NCBI GenBank assembly: GCA_017962175.1
Contig: JAGCVU010000001.1
Span: 1 to 34,322 of the forward strand
DNA from: Bacteroidales bacterium
GTDB lineage: Bacteria > Bacteroidota > Bacteroidia > Bacteroidales > UBA3824
Direction: 5' to 3'
DNA length: 34,322 bases
Shown: positions 24,373 through 33,637 of the stretch, one piece after another
How positions within the stretch are numbered: the stretch's first letter is position 1
How the letters are laid out: every line of letters begins with the position of its first letter
The notes under the pieces: generated by a model
Databases searched by the model: none
The model's input: the letters and a program-made list of their open reading frames with translations, nothing else
Told to the model about the DNA's origin: nothing
Program-made: the position numbers and the translations under genes

Positions 24373-25236
24373 ATGGATATAGCAAAACTGATTAAGCAAC
24401 ACGCTAAGAATTACGTGTTTATAACATTCGGATTGTTTCTCTACGCGTTTGCGTGGTCGGCATTTTTGATTCCCTCGCAGATAACGGGCGGAGGTGTGTC
24501 GGGTATTGCCGCACTGATATATTTTGCAAGCGGTTTCCCTACGGGTATATCCATTATCATTATAAATACAATTTTAGTGTTGGCGGCAAGCAAGATTATC
24601 GACCTTAAATTTGCCCTCAACTCGGTTTTTGGGTTTGTGGGCATTGCGGCGTTCTTTATGCTGATGGACGGATGGTTTGAGAAACCCCTTGTAGATGACG
24701 CATTTATGTGTTCGCTCATAGCGGCTGGACTTTCGGCATTTGCCACGTCGATAACCTTTGTAAACGGCGGCAACACTGGCGGTGTAGACATTCTCGCCCT
24801 GATGATTACCAAACGCAAAAATATTTCGCCGGGCAAAATAATTCTCTATCACGACCTTATAGTTATTGCCTCATCGTTTTTGATTTTTCATTCGGTAGAA
24901 AAAATAGTGTATGGCTATGTGGTAATGTTTGTATTCTCGTATGTGCTTGACCAATTGTTAGATGGACGCAGACAGTCGTATCAATTTACTATTTTTAGTA
25001 GACACAGCAACGAGATAGCGGCAAGAATTTCGAGCGAAGTGGGTCGTGGAGTAACACTTGTTGACGGTCACGGATATTATTCAAAACAGCCTATCGAGGT
25101 GATAATAGTGATTGCCCGCAAGATGGATTACTCTAAGATAATGAAGATTATCGACGAAACCGACACTCACGCATTTATATCTGTGGCAAAAGTGGCGGGA
25201 GTGTTTGGCGAGAATTTCGAGAAGATACGTTATTAA
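24373..25236 (+). CDS. YitT-family membrane protein (DUF161/DUF2179)
   Basis: A 287-residue integral membrane protein with about five to six hydrophobic helices in the first 195 residues. FGLFLYAFAWSAFLIPSQITGGGVSGIAALIYF is a clear YitT-family start (given here in part: IPSQITGGGVSGIA). NGGNTGGVDILALMI is the second family signature. The cytoplasmic C-terminal DUF2179 domain has GRGVTLVDGHGYYSKQP and ends with FGENFEKIRY. The function of the family is unknown; transport has been suggested. Confidence 0.92.
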   Translation: MDIAKLIKQHAKNYVFITFGLFLYAFAWSAFLIPSQITGGGVSGIAALIYFASGFPTGISIIIINTILVLAASKIIDLKFALNSVFGFVGIAAFFMLMDGWFEKPLVDDAFMCSLIAAGLSAFATSITFVNGGNTGGVDILALMITKRKNISPGKIILYHDLIVIASSFLIFHSVEKIVYGYVVMFVFSYVLDQLLDGRRQSYQFTIFSRHSNEIAARISSEVGRGVTLVDGHGYYSKQPIEVIIVIARKMDYSKIMKIIDETDTHAFISVAKVAGVFGENFEKIRY

Positions 25237-25250
25237 TAAAAAAAAATATG

Positions 25251-25258
25251 TACCTTTG
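25251..25258 (+). promoter_or_regulatory. -7 element of the nucleoid protein/tsaB operon
   Basis: TACCTTTG matches TAnnTTTG and lies 23 bases before the ATG at 25282. The -33 box is not clear. Confidence 0.5.
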
Positions 25259-25281
25259 TAACAACAAAAATTAGAACAAAA

Positions 25282-26325
25282 ATGCTCGATTTCAGCAACG
25301 CTAAATTAAATAAAGTAATACTTCACAAAACAGGCAACAAAGCCCGTGAAGAACAGTTGGTTCTTTCCGACACAGAATTGATGTTGAACGACTCGATAAT
25401 GGAGATGCTCAAAGGCTTTTTTCTTGGACATTTCAGCAACGAGGCTTTTTATAATTTTACGCCCAAGGGTCAGCCCGACGACAACGAGGTGTACACAGCC
25501 ATCAACAACATATTCAGTAGCGAGGAATACTTTATTCCTGAAAGCAAGGCAATTGCAGCCAAATTGTACGATGCAGGAAGTCACCCCAAAATCAAGGCTG
25601 GCGACCTCTACATTGCCACTTTCTCCGACCTTGTGGTAGACGACGAACTTGTTGACGCTGTGGGAATTTTCAAATCAGAAACCAAGCAAGATTTCTTGCG
25701 TATCGACATCAGCGGTAACAAGTTTGACATAAAGATTGAGGAGGGCATCAACCTCAACAAAATAGACAAAGCATGCCTTATATACAACACAGAGCAAGAT
25801 TTTGGCTACAAAATCAACATTATCGACAATGTGAACAAGCAAACCGAGGCACAATATTGGCGCACCGATTTTTTAGGCATTGAGCAACGCAAAGACGATT
25901 TTTATCAAACCCAAAAGTACATGGAACTTTGCAAAGATTTTGTTGAGGAGGTTTACAACGAGGAACACGAAGTAGAAAAACCTCAACAGATTGCAATTCT
26001 CAATAAATCAAAGAATTACTTTAAAGAAAACGAGAAATTCGACAAACAAGAGTTTGAAGAAAACGTTCTTTCGCAACCCGAAGTAATTGAGGCATTTAAC
26101 GAATACAAACAGCAATACGCCGAAGAAAAAAACGTAGAGTTTGAAGACAATTTCGGAGTATCGGAAAACGCTGCCAAAAAGCAACAGACCAAAATGAAGA
26201 GCGTAATAAAACTCGACAAAAACTTCCACATCTATATTCATGGCGACGAAAGCCGCATTAGCCGAGGTGTTGACCCCGAAACGGGAATGAAGTTTTACCA
26301 ATTTTACTACGATGAAGAAGAATAA
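25282..26325 (+). CDS. Nucleoid-associated protein (NdpA/YejK family)
   Basis: A 347-residue soluble protein of the 37-kDa nucleoid-associated family (NdpA). The start LNKVILHKTGNKAREEQLVLSD, the VGIFKSETKQDFL block and the central INLNKIDKACLIYN are family-like. It is rich in charged residues. DNA binding is known for the E. coli member, but its cellular role is unclear. It is first in a likely operon, 21 bases before tsaB. Confidence 0.88.
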   Translation: MLDFSNAKLNKVILHKTGNKAREEQLVLSDTELMLNDSIMEMLKGFFLGHFSNEAFYNFTPKGQPDDNEVYTAINNIFSSEEYFIPESKAIAAKLYDAGSHPKIKAGDLYIATFSDLVVDDELVDAVGIFKSETKQDFLRIDISGNKFDIKIEEGINLNKIDKACLIYNTEQDFGYKINIIDNVNKQTEAQYWRTDFLGIEQRKDDFYQTQKYMELCKDFVEEVYNEEHEVEKPQQIAILNKSKNYFKENEKFDKQEFEENVLSQPEVIEAFNEYKQQYAEEKNVEFEDNFGVSENAAKKQQTKMKSVIKLDKNFHIYIHGDESRISRGVDPETGMKFYQFYYDEEE

Positions 26326-26346
26326 CATTAACAGTAAGTTACGATA

Positions 26347-27054
26347 ATGAATCTAAACTATTTCATCAACATAGAAACCTCTACCGACATTTGCTCGGTG
26401 TCGCTTAGCCGCAATGCCGAAACCATTACGCTAAAAGAGAATCACGAACGCAATCACGCTTCGGCAGTTTCGCGATATATAGAGGATATTTTAAAAGAGA
26501 ACAACTTAAAAGTGAGCGACTTATCGGGCGTTGCCATAAGCAAGGGTCCCGGTTCGTACACAGGATTGCGCATAGGCACATCTACCGCCAAAGGTATGGC
26601 TTATCAATCTGGCATAAAGTTAATTGCTGTTGACACTTTGCAGGCTATGGCGTTAAAAGTTGTTAATAATAAGGATATTATCAAGAGCCTCGAAACGGTG
26701 GTCTGCGCCACATTAGACGCCGGCAGAAACGAGGTATATTCCGAGGTTTTTGACCTGAACAACAATTGTTTACGTGCTTGTCAAGCCGAGATTATCACCC
26801 CCGAAAGTTATGCAGAATATTTTAAAGACAAATACGTTGTATTTACAGGCAATGCGGCAGCAAAGATAAGCGGCATAATCAAAAACCCGAAAGCGGTATT
26901 TGCCACCGAAATTGCGCCGTCGGCCGAATATATGGCTCAACTCACCTACAATCAGTATGTTAACAACCAATTTGTAGACGTGGCATATTTTGAGCCGTTT
27001 TACTTAAAAGACTTTATTGCAGTTATATCAAATAAAAACGTTTTAAAACATTAA
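26347..27054 (+). CDS. tsaB: tRNA threonylcarbamoyladenosine synthesis protein TsaB
   Basis: A 235-residue ASKHA-fold protein that partners TsaD and TsaE in making t6A at position 37 of ANN-decoding tRNAs. INIETSTDICSVSLS is the first phosphate-type motif. The signature ISKGPGSYTGLRIGTSTAKG is clear, followed by VDTLQAMA. Zinc/iron ligands of the TsaD type are absent, as expected for TsaB. It lies 4 bases before the DUF3108 gene. Confidence 0.95.
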   Translation: MNLNYFINIETSTDICSVSLSRNAETITLKENHERNHASAVSRYIEDILKENNLKVSDLSGVAISKGPGSYTGLRIGTSTAKGMAYQSGIKLIAVDTLQAMALKVVNNKDIIKSLETVVCATLDAGRNEVYSEVFDLNNNCLRACQAEIITPESYAEYFKDKYVVFTGNAAAKISGIIKNPKAVFATEIAPSAEYMAQLTYNQYVNNQFVDVAYFEPFYLKDFIAVISNKNVLKH

Positions 27055-27058
27055 CCTG

Positions 27059-27820
27059 ATGAAAACCATATTATTAACCATTCTACTTATGACTTCGGCA
27101 CTATTCAGCACAGCGCAGAATGCAGCCTTCGGACCCAAAGAAAAACTCACTTTTGAAATTTATTACGCCTTTGTAACGGGCGCAAAAATGAGTCTCGAAA
27201 CCCGCGCTCTTACCTACAACGGCAAACAGATTTTGCACGTTAAGGCATTTGGCAAAACAGTGGGACTTGTAGACAAGATTTACAAAATCAGTGAAGACTA
27301 TCAATCTTGGTTCGACCCCGAGAATAAATGTTTGCCCTACAAATCGTTAGAGGACGTTCACGAAGGGTCTTCTTACAACCGCAAAATAACAGTTGAGTTC
27401 GACCACCAAAACAACGCCATCAACAGCACAAAATCTGGCGCACACACCGTTAAACCAAATTGTTACGACATTGTTTCGGCAGCATACTACCTTCGCACAA
27501 TGGATTTGAGCAAACTTTACAAAGGTCAGATAATATCTGTAAACACTTGGTTTGGCGAAGAGGAATGGCCTCTTCAAGTAAAATACATTGATACAGAAAC
27601 CCTCAAAATGGGCAAACTCGGCAAAATTAAATGCTATAAATTTGTGCCCGTGGTAGAGGTTTCAGGCGTATTCACCGACAAAGACGCTCTCAAACTTTGG
27701 ATCTCTGCCGACGACAACAAAATTCCCGTTCGCGCTCAGATGAGTCTCTTGGTAGGTTCTGCAAAAGTTGACCTCATCTCTTACGAAAACTTGGCTAACC
27801 CCTCAGGATTTGTAAAATAG
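27059..27820 (+). CDS. Exported DUF3108 protein
   Basis: A 253-residue protein with a signal peptide (MKTILLTILLMTSALFSTAQ) and a predicted all-beta mature domain. LTFEIYYAFVTGAKMSLET near the start and VSAAYYLRTMDL in the middle fit DUF3108, a family of unknown function found in the envelope. LKLWISADDNKIPVRAQ near the end is its most typical block. It is the last gene of the plus-strand operon and converges on the AraC gene with one base between the stops. Confidence 0.85.
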   Translation: MKTILLTILLMTSALFSTAQNAAFGPKEKLTFEIYYAFVTGAKMSLETRALTYNGKQILHVKAFGKTVGLVDKIYKISEDYQSWFDPENKCLPYKSLEDVHEGSSYNRKITVEFDHQNNAINSTKSGAHTVKPNCYDIVSAAYYLRTMDLSKLYKGQIISVNTWFGEEEWPLQVKYIDTETLKMGKLGKIKCYKFVPVVEVSGVFTDKDALKLWISADDNKIPVRAQMSLLVGSAKVDLISYENLANPSGFVK

Positions 27821-27821
27821 A

Positions 27822-28691
27822 TTATTGTTTGCGAAAATCCTTTGGTCCCACGCCGGTTTGCTTTTTAAAATACTTTCCAAACGAACTCTGCGTGGGAAAA
27901 TTTAACCTATAAGATATTTCTTGTACGCTTAATGTGGTGTACATCAATAGGGTTTTGGCTTCGAGTATTACATAATCGTTGATCCACTCCAACGCCGACC
28001 GTCCGCTGCATGCTTTTACCTCGCCACTTAAATAATTGGAAGTGAGGCACATCTTGTCGGCATAAAACTGCACACTGCGCTCGCTGTTGTGATATTGCGA
28101 AAGTAGCGACATAAACTGTTCAAAAATCTGTTCGTTGCGCGAAACCTTAAAGCCACGCCCCTCTCCTACTCCGTCCATAATGGAAACAATAGTGTACACA
28201 AACGCCTGAATAAGACTTTGGATAATATTAGGCGTTTCTTTGCGAGCGTTTTGAATATTTTCGCGAAGTAGAGGATAATAGTAGCGCAAAAGAGTTAAGT
28301 CTTGATCGGAGATTTTTTTCATAAAAAACTCCGGCGAAAAATATATACTCTGTTGCCAAAGACTGATTTTCAATTCGTTAACAAATTCAGGAGCAATCAC
28401 TCCGGCGTATGCTTCGAGGTTTTCGCTACTGATAATCTGCAAAATATCACTACTACGGCAAATCAAAATGGTGTTTTTTTCAACTGTATATTTATTAAGG
28501 TTGATGCTGCACTCCATACGTCCGCCGGTGCAGATTAAGATGCTCACCGCATTGATACGGCAAGGGTATTTAAACAACTCTAAATATCCGAGCCTATCGG
28601 TAATAATCAACTTATCGCCAAACGCCGTTGCATACTTAAACGGCTGTTTTATCAGGTCGGAAATTGATATGGGCGTTAGAATTGTTGGCAT
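27822..28691 (-). CDS. AraC-family transcriptional regulator
   Basis: A 289-residue regulator. The N-terminal part (about 1-175) looks like a cupin-type sensor. The C-terminal AraC domain (about 190-289) holds two helix-turn-helix units: VQFYADKMCLTSNYLSGEVK and LSVQEISYRLNFPTQSSFGK, with the end FKKQTGVGPKDFRKQ. It lies 13 bases after the second TPR-SpoIIE gene on the same strand, so it is probably cotranscribed with the phosphatases. The effector is unknown. Confidence 0.93.
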   Translation of the reverse strand: MPTILTPISISDLIKQPFKYATAFGDKLIITDRLGYLELFKYPCRINAVSILICTGGRMECSINLNKYTVEKNTILICRSSDILQIISSENLEAYAGVIAPEFVNELKISLWQQSIYFSPEFFMKKISDQDLTLLRYYYPLLRENIQNARKETPNIIQSLIQAFVYTIVSIMDGVGEGRGFKVSRNEQIFEQFMSLLSQYHNSERSVQFYADKMCLTSNYLSGEVKACSGRSALEWINDYVILEAKTLLMYTTLSVQEISYRLNFPTQSSFGKYFKKQTGVGPKDFRKQ

Positions 28692-28704
28692 GGTGTTAAA
28701 ATAT

Positions 28705-30843
28705 TTATACCCTCACCCCTATCAGCGTCATATCATCTACCTGCGGACGACCGTTGCGCCATTCGGTAATGCGGTTGTCTAACAAGTCGCATTGCTCTGA
28801 CATTGGTTTGGTGTAGTTTTCCAACAAGAAAGCCAAAAGATTTTTGGCAAGGAATTTTTTACCCAAAGAATCGTTTTCGGGTCCGCCGGGCTGATCTTGA
28901 ATACCATCTGATAATGTGTATATTACATCACCTTTTTCGATAGACTGTGTATATGAGGTAAAATGGTCTTTTTCTTTGATATAACGTCCCACAGGCATTC
29001 TATCGCCTTTGAGCGTGATTACCTCGCCATTGCGTATTATATAAGCGGTGTGATTGGCACAGGCATAACGCATTTGCATAGCGTCGAAATCGTAGCAACA
29101 AATGGTCATATCCATACCGTCGGCCATTTTGCGCTCACTATCCGACGACACAAGAGTGGTTTTTATAAAATCACGCATTCTATCGAGAATTGTGCCGGGG
29201 TTTTCTGCATCTTGCTCCGTTACGCAAAACTCTTTGAGTGCCGAAAGTCCGAGCATAGAGAGAAATGCGCCCGGAATGCCGTGACCTGTGCAATCGGCAG
29301 TAATCATTACACGATATTTGCCACACTGAGTTGCACGGTAAAAATCGCCGCTGACAATATCACGAGGACGATAATAAATAAAGTTTTCGGGGAAAAGGGC
29401 ATCCACATCGGCTTTTTTCGAGACGGCTGCACTCTGAATTTTTTGAGCGTAGTTGATACTACTGAAAACCTTTCGGTTAATATCCTCTATTTGGTCGCGT
29501 TGAGCGGTAATTTCGTCGCGCTGAGCCAAAATCTCAGATTTTTGTTGGTCGAGACGCATATTCTTCTCGGATAGTTCGCGATTAGATTTTCGCTTGATAT
29601 TCAACATTCTAACAATGTAAAACACTAAAAGCGAACCAAGCACAAGTCCGCCAATCAATGCAAAAATCATTATACGCATTCGACTTTTAGATGCACGGAG
29701 TTCGCGTTTTTCTGCCTCGCTAACTTTCATTGCTTGCGAAGTTTTAAAATCGGCAATTACATTTAGAGCACTATCACTAACACGTGCCATTTGAAACTGA
29801 TGCATCTTGTTGTTGGCCTCTAATGCACCCTTATAGTCGCCAAGTTGTTCGCGGGCATGATAGTCGTATTCGTAAAAGAGCGCAAGAAGGTCTTTGTCGC
29901 CACTATCGTCGTGAAGATACGGTCGGCAATGGTTGAGCACCTTTAATGCCTCATCGTATAGGTGGCAATATTCGAGATAATCAACATAAATCAACTGCGA
30001 ACGCACATAATTGTTGTATTCGCCCATATTGAGTTCGCGCTGAACCACTTGTTGAAGATAGTTGCAACCAGTATCGGCGTATACTCTGTAACCTGTTTTC
30101 TTTGCCATCTTGATATACGCAGAGGCAAGATAGTGGTAGGTGTCAAATTTAGAATCGTCGCAATAATCGGTGGTGATGGTATCGAAAATCATTGCAGCCT
30201 TTTTGAGATAATAAATTTCGAGATTGCAATTGTTTTCTTGTGCAAAACCGAGTGCCTGATAATCCTCTGCCACACCCACATAGTTGCACGATAAAGAATC
30301 TAAGTTTAAAGCCTTGGTGTAATACTCTCGTGCCGATTGGTAAAGTCCCATATCGTAATACATATTGCCTATCGACTGACACACATACGACACATCGAGC
30401 GTATCGCCCAAACTTTCAAAAATATCAATTGCATTAGAGAAATAGTGAAACGCACTATCGCTCTGATGCAATTGATGATAACATTTAGCAATGTTGACAT
30501 ATTTTAATGCACATTGTTCTATTTGCGAAGATTGAAGGTAATATTCAGCCGCTTTTTTGTTGTTGGTTAATGCCTCGCGGGGCTTGTTTTTGAGATAATA
30601 AGCCCAAGCGATATAACTAAAATTATCTGCAATGAGGTCAACATCCTTTTTGCTGCAATTGCGCAACGACAAAGTGGCATATTTAATCACAGTATCGGTA
30701 TTGTCGGACATTTCGCCAACCATACTGTAATACACAGCCTTTTCGCTTTTAGGCGTATTGGGCTTAATAAGCGCAAGAATGCTATCCACCTCATTTCCGG
30801 CAGAAATCAAGAGCAATAATATGGCAACAAAAAGAGGTTTCAT
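28705..30843 (-). CDS. TPR-transmembrane-SpoIIE phosphatase (second tandem copy)
   Basis: About 712 residues. A signal peptide (MKPLFVAILLLLISAG) exports a helical TPR-repeat domain (about 30-370) with repeats such as SAFHYFSNAIDIFESLGD and SAREYYTKALNLDSL. One membrane helix (about 385-410) and a short coiled coil precede the linker FSSINYAQKIQSAAV and a cytoplasmic SpoIIE phosphatase. Its metal motifs are SGDFYR, ADCTGHGIPGAFLSMLG, DGMDMTIC, SDGIQDQ and VDDMTLIG. It should sense something in the periplasm and dephosphorylate a cytoplasmic protein. I chose ATG at 30843; a GTG two codons upstream lies inside the -7 promoter element. It is a clear paralogue of the gene upstream, with near-identical DNA over the last roughly 70 coding bases. 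Confidence 0.9.
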   Translation of the reverse strand: MKPLFVAILLLLISAGNEVDSILALIKPNTPKSEKAVYYSMVGEMSDNTDTVIKYATLSLRNCSKKDVDLIADNFSYIAWAYYLKNKPREALTNNKKAAEYYLQSSQIEQCALKYVNIAKCYHQLHQSDSAFHYFSNAIDIFESLGDTLDVSYVCQSIGNMYYDMGLYQSAREYYTKALNLDSLSCNYVGVAEDYQALGFAQENNCNLEIYYLKKAAMIFDTITTDYCDDSKFDTYHYLASAYIKMAKKTGYRVYADTGCNYLQQVVQRELNMGEYNNYVRSQLIYVDYLEYCHLYDEALKVLNHCRPYLHDDSGDKDLLALFYEYDYHAREQLGDYKGALEANNKMHQFQMARVSDSALNVIADFKTSQAMKVSEAEKRELRASKSRMRIMIFALIGGLVLGSLLVFYIVRMLNIKRKSNRELSEKNMRLDQQKSEILAQRDEITAQRDQIEDINRKVFSSINYAQKIQSAAVSKKADVDALFPENFIYYRPRDIVSGDFYRATQCGKYRVMITADCTGHGIPGAFLSMLGLSALKEFCVTEQDAENPGTILDRMRDFIKTTLVSSDSERKMADGMDMTICCYDFDAMQMRYACANHTAYIIRNGEVITLKGDRMPVGRYIKEKDHFTSYTQSIEKGDVIYTLSDGIQDQPGGPENDSLGKKFLAKNLLAFLLENYTKPMSEQCDLLDNRITEWRNGRPQVDDMTLIGVRV

Positions 30844-30848
30844 AGGCA

Positions 30849-30856
30849 CAAAGATA
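30849..30856 (-). promoter_or_regulatory. -7 element just before the second TPR-SpoIIE gene
   Basis: TATCTTTG on the minus strand is a perfect TAnnTTTG. It ends 5 bases before the ATG at 30843, so a transcript from it would be leaderless or nearly so. A weak ATTG (30875-30878) lies at about the -33 distance. Confidence 0.4.
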
Positions 30857-30887
30857 TAAAAAAAATCGAGATGGCAATGTTATTTTT

Positions 30888-33068
30888 TTACACTCTCACC
30901 CCTATCAAAGTCATATCATCTACTTGCGGACGACCGTTGCGCCATTCGGTAATGCGTTCATCTATAAGTTTGCATTGATTAGCAAGTGGTTCGGAATAAT
31001 GCTCGGTAAGAAAATCAATAAGGTTTTTTACAAGAAATTTTTTGCCCAAGGGATTATCGTCGGCACCTCCGGGCTGATCTTGAATACCATCAGAAAAGGT
31101 GTAAACCACATCGCCATATTCTAATGGTTGCGTATCGGTAGTAAAATGTTCTTTTTCAAGAATATAACGACCCACAGGCATACGATCACCTTTTAATTTT
31201 ATGGCATCACCACGACGGATAACAATTGCATTTTGATTAGCAGCGGCATAGTGAAGTTCCATATTATCAAAGTCGAACGCACAGATAGTCATATCCATAC
31301 CATCGTCGATAATGCGGTTAGTATCAGATACAAGGGTAGACTTAATAAAACTGCGCAAACGGTCGAGAATTGTGCCTGGATTGGCGGCATCGTTTTCGGT
31401 AACGCAAAACTCTTTGAGTGCCGAAATGCCAAGCATAGAGAGAAACGCACCTGGGATACCGTGTCCTGTGCAGTCGGCTGTTACCAAAACGCTATATTTG
31501 CCGCATTGCACCACGTAATAAAAATCACCGCTGACAATATCGCGAGGCTTGTAATACACAAAATTGTTAGGAAAAAGTGCGTCAACCTCTGATTGTGGCG
31601 AAATGGCGGCACTCTGTATTTTTTGAGCGTAATGAATGCTACTGTATAGTTTTCGGTTACCTTCTTCTATTTCATCGCGCTGAGCCTCTATTTCGCTTTT
31701 CTGTTGGTCGAGCATCTGATTTTTGAATGTAAGGTCTTCGTTGGCTTTTCGCTTGATATTAAGTATTTTAATAATATAAAACACCAATAAAAAAGATAAC
31801 ACAAGTCCCGAAAACAAAGCAACAATTATCAACCTTAGCTTACTCTGTTTTGCCTCTGCCTCAGCTGTGTGAATTTTCACTTCTTGTTCTGCCTGAAATT
31901 TAGCCACAACGTTCATTGTGCTGTCGTTAACTGCCGAAACTTTAAATTCGTGCATTTTGTCAGAGGCTTCTAAAGCGTTTTTGTAATCGCCAAGTTTTTT
32001 GTAAACATCCGACAAAACACTATAATAATCAGACATAAACAAGTTTCGTTGATCTTCTAATAAGTATGGTTCGCAATCGAGAAGTGTTTTCAAAGCATCA
32101 CGATTTCGTCCCAAAAAAGAATAGTATCGAGCATAACAGACTTGTACCGAAAATTGATTGCTATAATTGGCATTGTCAAGAAAATAGTTGCCTATCTTTT
32201 CGAGACAGGCAAGACAACAATCGGCGTATGCCCTTTCATTTTTTTTATAAGCCATTGAAATATATGCATTAGCAAGCTCGGTATAATTAGAAAATCGCGC
32301 ACTAACATAGTATGGGTCAGTTGTAGGTATAGTATCAAACACAAGGCTCGATTTTGAAAGGTAGACGATAGCATTATCTAAATTATTTTCAAAAAGACAG
32401 GTATTGCCAAGATAGTGATAACTGTAAGCCATATCGAGATAGTTGCCCAACAGCGAATCAATAAGAATCCCCTTTTTAAAATAATCAATAGCTGTAGCAT
32501 AAAACCCCGAATTCATGTTCACAATACCTAACGATTGATAAACATACGAAATATTTGTGGAATCTTTGAGTTGAGAAAAAACATCCAACGCCTTGCTAAG
32601 GTAAAATAAACTGCTATCTTGCAAATTAAGGTCAACATACGACCGTCCGATGGCAATATAGTTGTAGCCAATCTTTGTTTTGTCGTTGATTTTTTCAAAA
32701 TACTCAATAGATTTTAAGAAATACTCTATTGCTAAACTAGATCGGTCTTGCATATAATACCCTGTACCGATATTATAATAGTTGTTGCCAATAATGAAAT
32801 AATCTTTTTCATTGCACAAGGCATTAGAGAGAGTGGCATATTTGATTGTGGTATCCATATTGTCAGCTAAAACTCCAATATTATGATAAATATATGCCTT
32901 TGACGTGTCGGACATGTTATCTGTAATACAAGAAAGAAGGCTGTCTACTCTCTTTTGGCAGACATCAATTTCATCTTCAACGTAGTTTAAATTCTGTGCG
33001 TTGGCGTGTCCGTAACCAACTACAAACAAGAGAATAATTGAGAAGAATCGCCTTATTATCATTATCAT
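30888..33068 (-). CDS. TPR-transmembrane-SpoIIE phosphatase (first tandem copy)
   Basis: A 726-residue paralogue of the following gene with the same order. A signal peptide ends in GYGHANAQ, and a TPR domain (about 45-380) has units such as LAIEYFLKSIEYFEKIND and TAIDYFKKGILIDSLLGN. A membrane helix (about 406-430, LIIVALFSGLVLSFLLVFYI) and a coiled coil follow. The SpoIIE phosphatase has SGDFYYV, ADCTGHGIPGAFLSMLG, DGMDMTIC, SDGIQDQ and VDDMTLIGVRV. The phosphatase halves of the two copies are very similar, while the TPR halves have diverged, so they probably share a substrate and differ in signal. An in-frame ATG at 33062 is an alternative start. The gap to the second copy is 44 bases. Confidence 0.9.
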   Translation of the reverse strand: MIMIIRRFFSIILLFVVGYGHANAQNLNYVEDEIDVCQKRVDSLLSCITDNMSDTSKAYIYHNIGVLADNMDTTIKYATLSNALCNEKDYFIIGNNYYNIGTGYYMQDRSSLAIEYFLKSIEYFEKINDKTKIGYNYIAIGRSYVDLNLQDSSLFYLSKALDVFSQLKDSTNISYVYQSLGIVNMNSGFYATAIDYFKKGILIDSLLGNYLDMAYSYHYLGNTCLFENNLDNAIVYLSKSSLVFDTIPTTDPYYVSARFSNYTELANAYISMAYKKNERAYADCCLACLEKIGNYFLDNANYSNQFSVQVCYARYYSFLGRNRDALKTLLDCEPYLLEDQRNLFMSDYYSVLSDVYKKLGDYKNALEASDKMHEFKVSAVNDSTMNVVAKFQAEQEVKIHTAEAEAKQSKLRLIIVALFSGLVLSFLLVFYIIKILNIKRKANEDLTFKNQMLDQQKSEIEAQRDEIEEGNRKLYSSIHYAQKIQSAAISPQSEVDALFPNNFVYYKPRDIVSGDFYYVVQCGKYSVLVTADCTGHGIPGAFLSMLGISALKEFCVTENDAANPGTILDRLRSFIKSTLVSDTNRIIDDGMDMTICAFDFDNMELHYAAANQNAIVIRRGDAIKLKGDRMPVGRYILEKEHFTTDTQPLEYGDVVYTFSDGIQDQPGGADDNPLGKKFLVKNLIDFLTEHYSEPLANQCKLIDERITEWRNGRPQVDDMTLIGVRV

Positions 33069-33087
33069 ACCACTTTATCTTTACCTT

Positions 33088-33390
33088 CTATTCATCCGCG
33101 CCTTTCATTATTATCTTACCCACCTTTACGGCTACCATTATGCCTATTATAAACACCACCAAAGCCAACCAATATATTTCGGTGAGACCAACTAACGCAC
33201 TAATAAAAAAGGCAATACCTATGAGGGTGATTAATTTGGCAAACTGACGTGCATATTTCTTCTTGTCGCGGGCTTTGTTTACCGAGTAACTGCTTGGCAG
33301 CATAGTGTTACCCGAGATAAATGCGAGCGCAGCCCAAAGCAGCAGCCCCACTCCCATCGCCGACATCATTATTGTATAAACGTATTCCAT
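33088..33390 (-). CDS. Small two-TM membrane protein
   Basis: About 100 residues with two or three hydrophobic helices (about 5-26, 50-66 and 69-90) and a basic loop containing KARDKKKYARQF. The layout resembles DUF3784-type proteins, but I am not certain. I chose the ATG at 33390 because a perfect -7 element (33426-33433) rules out a longer frame starting further upstream. It lies 19 bases before the first TPR-SpoIIE gene and is the probable first gene of that operon. Confidence 0.65.
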   Translation of the reverse strand: MEYVYTIMMSAMGVGLLLWAALAFISGNTMLPSSYSVNKARDKKKYARQFAKLITLIGIAFFISALVGLTEIYWLALVVFIIGIMVAVKVGKIIMKGADE

Positions 33391-33425
33391 AATGCACAGT
33401 CTTTGTTTTAAGATAAATCTTTTTG

Positions 33426-33433
33426 CAAAGATA
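33426..33433 (-). promoter_or_regulatory. -7 element of the phosphatase operon
   Basis: TATCTTTG on the minus strand matches TAnnTTTG, 35 bases before the ATG at 33390. No clear -33 box is visible. Confidence 0.5.
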
Positions 33434-33588
33434 AACAAAATATCTCAACCGATAATCACCACACCTTATATTATTAATGAATAATCAAATTTAAACATTT
33501 CCTTAAAATTAACCAATAATACCTAAAAATAGTGGTAAATAACCCTTATTTCCCCGTTATTTACTCCAATTTTCCCTTTATTTTTGGA

Positions 33589-33619
33589 TTGCAGTGTAAC
33601 GCTTTTTGCCGTACCTTTG
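33589..33619 (+). promoter_or_regulatory. Promoter of the TolC-family gene
   Basis: TTG (33589-33591), 20 bases, TACCTTTG (33612-33619). The -7 box is perfect and lies 18 bases before the ATG at 33638. Confidence 0.6.
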
Positions 33620-33637
33620 CAAAAAAATGTAAAGGTA

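Noticed and set aside
28963..29574. 203-codon plus-strand frame
   Set aside because: Antisense of the SpoIIE phosphatase domain; a similar shadow appears opposite the tandem paralogue because the two coding sequences are alike.
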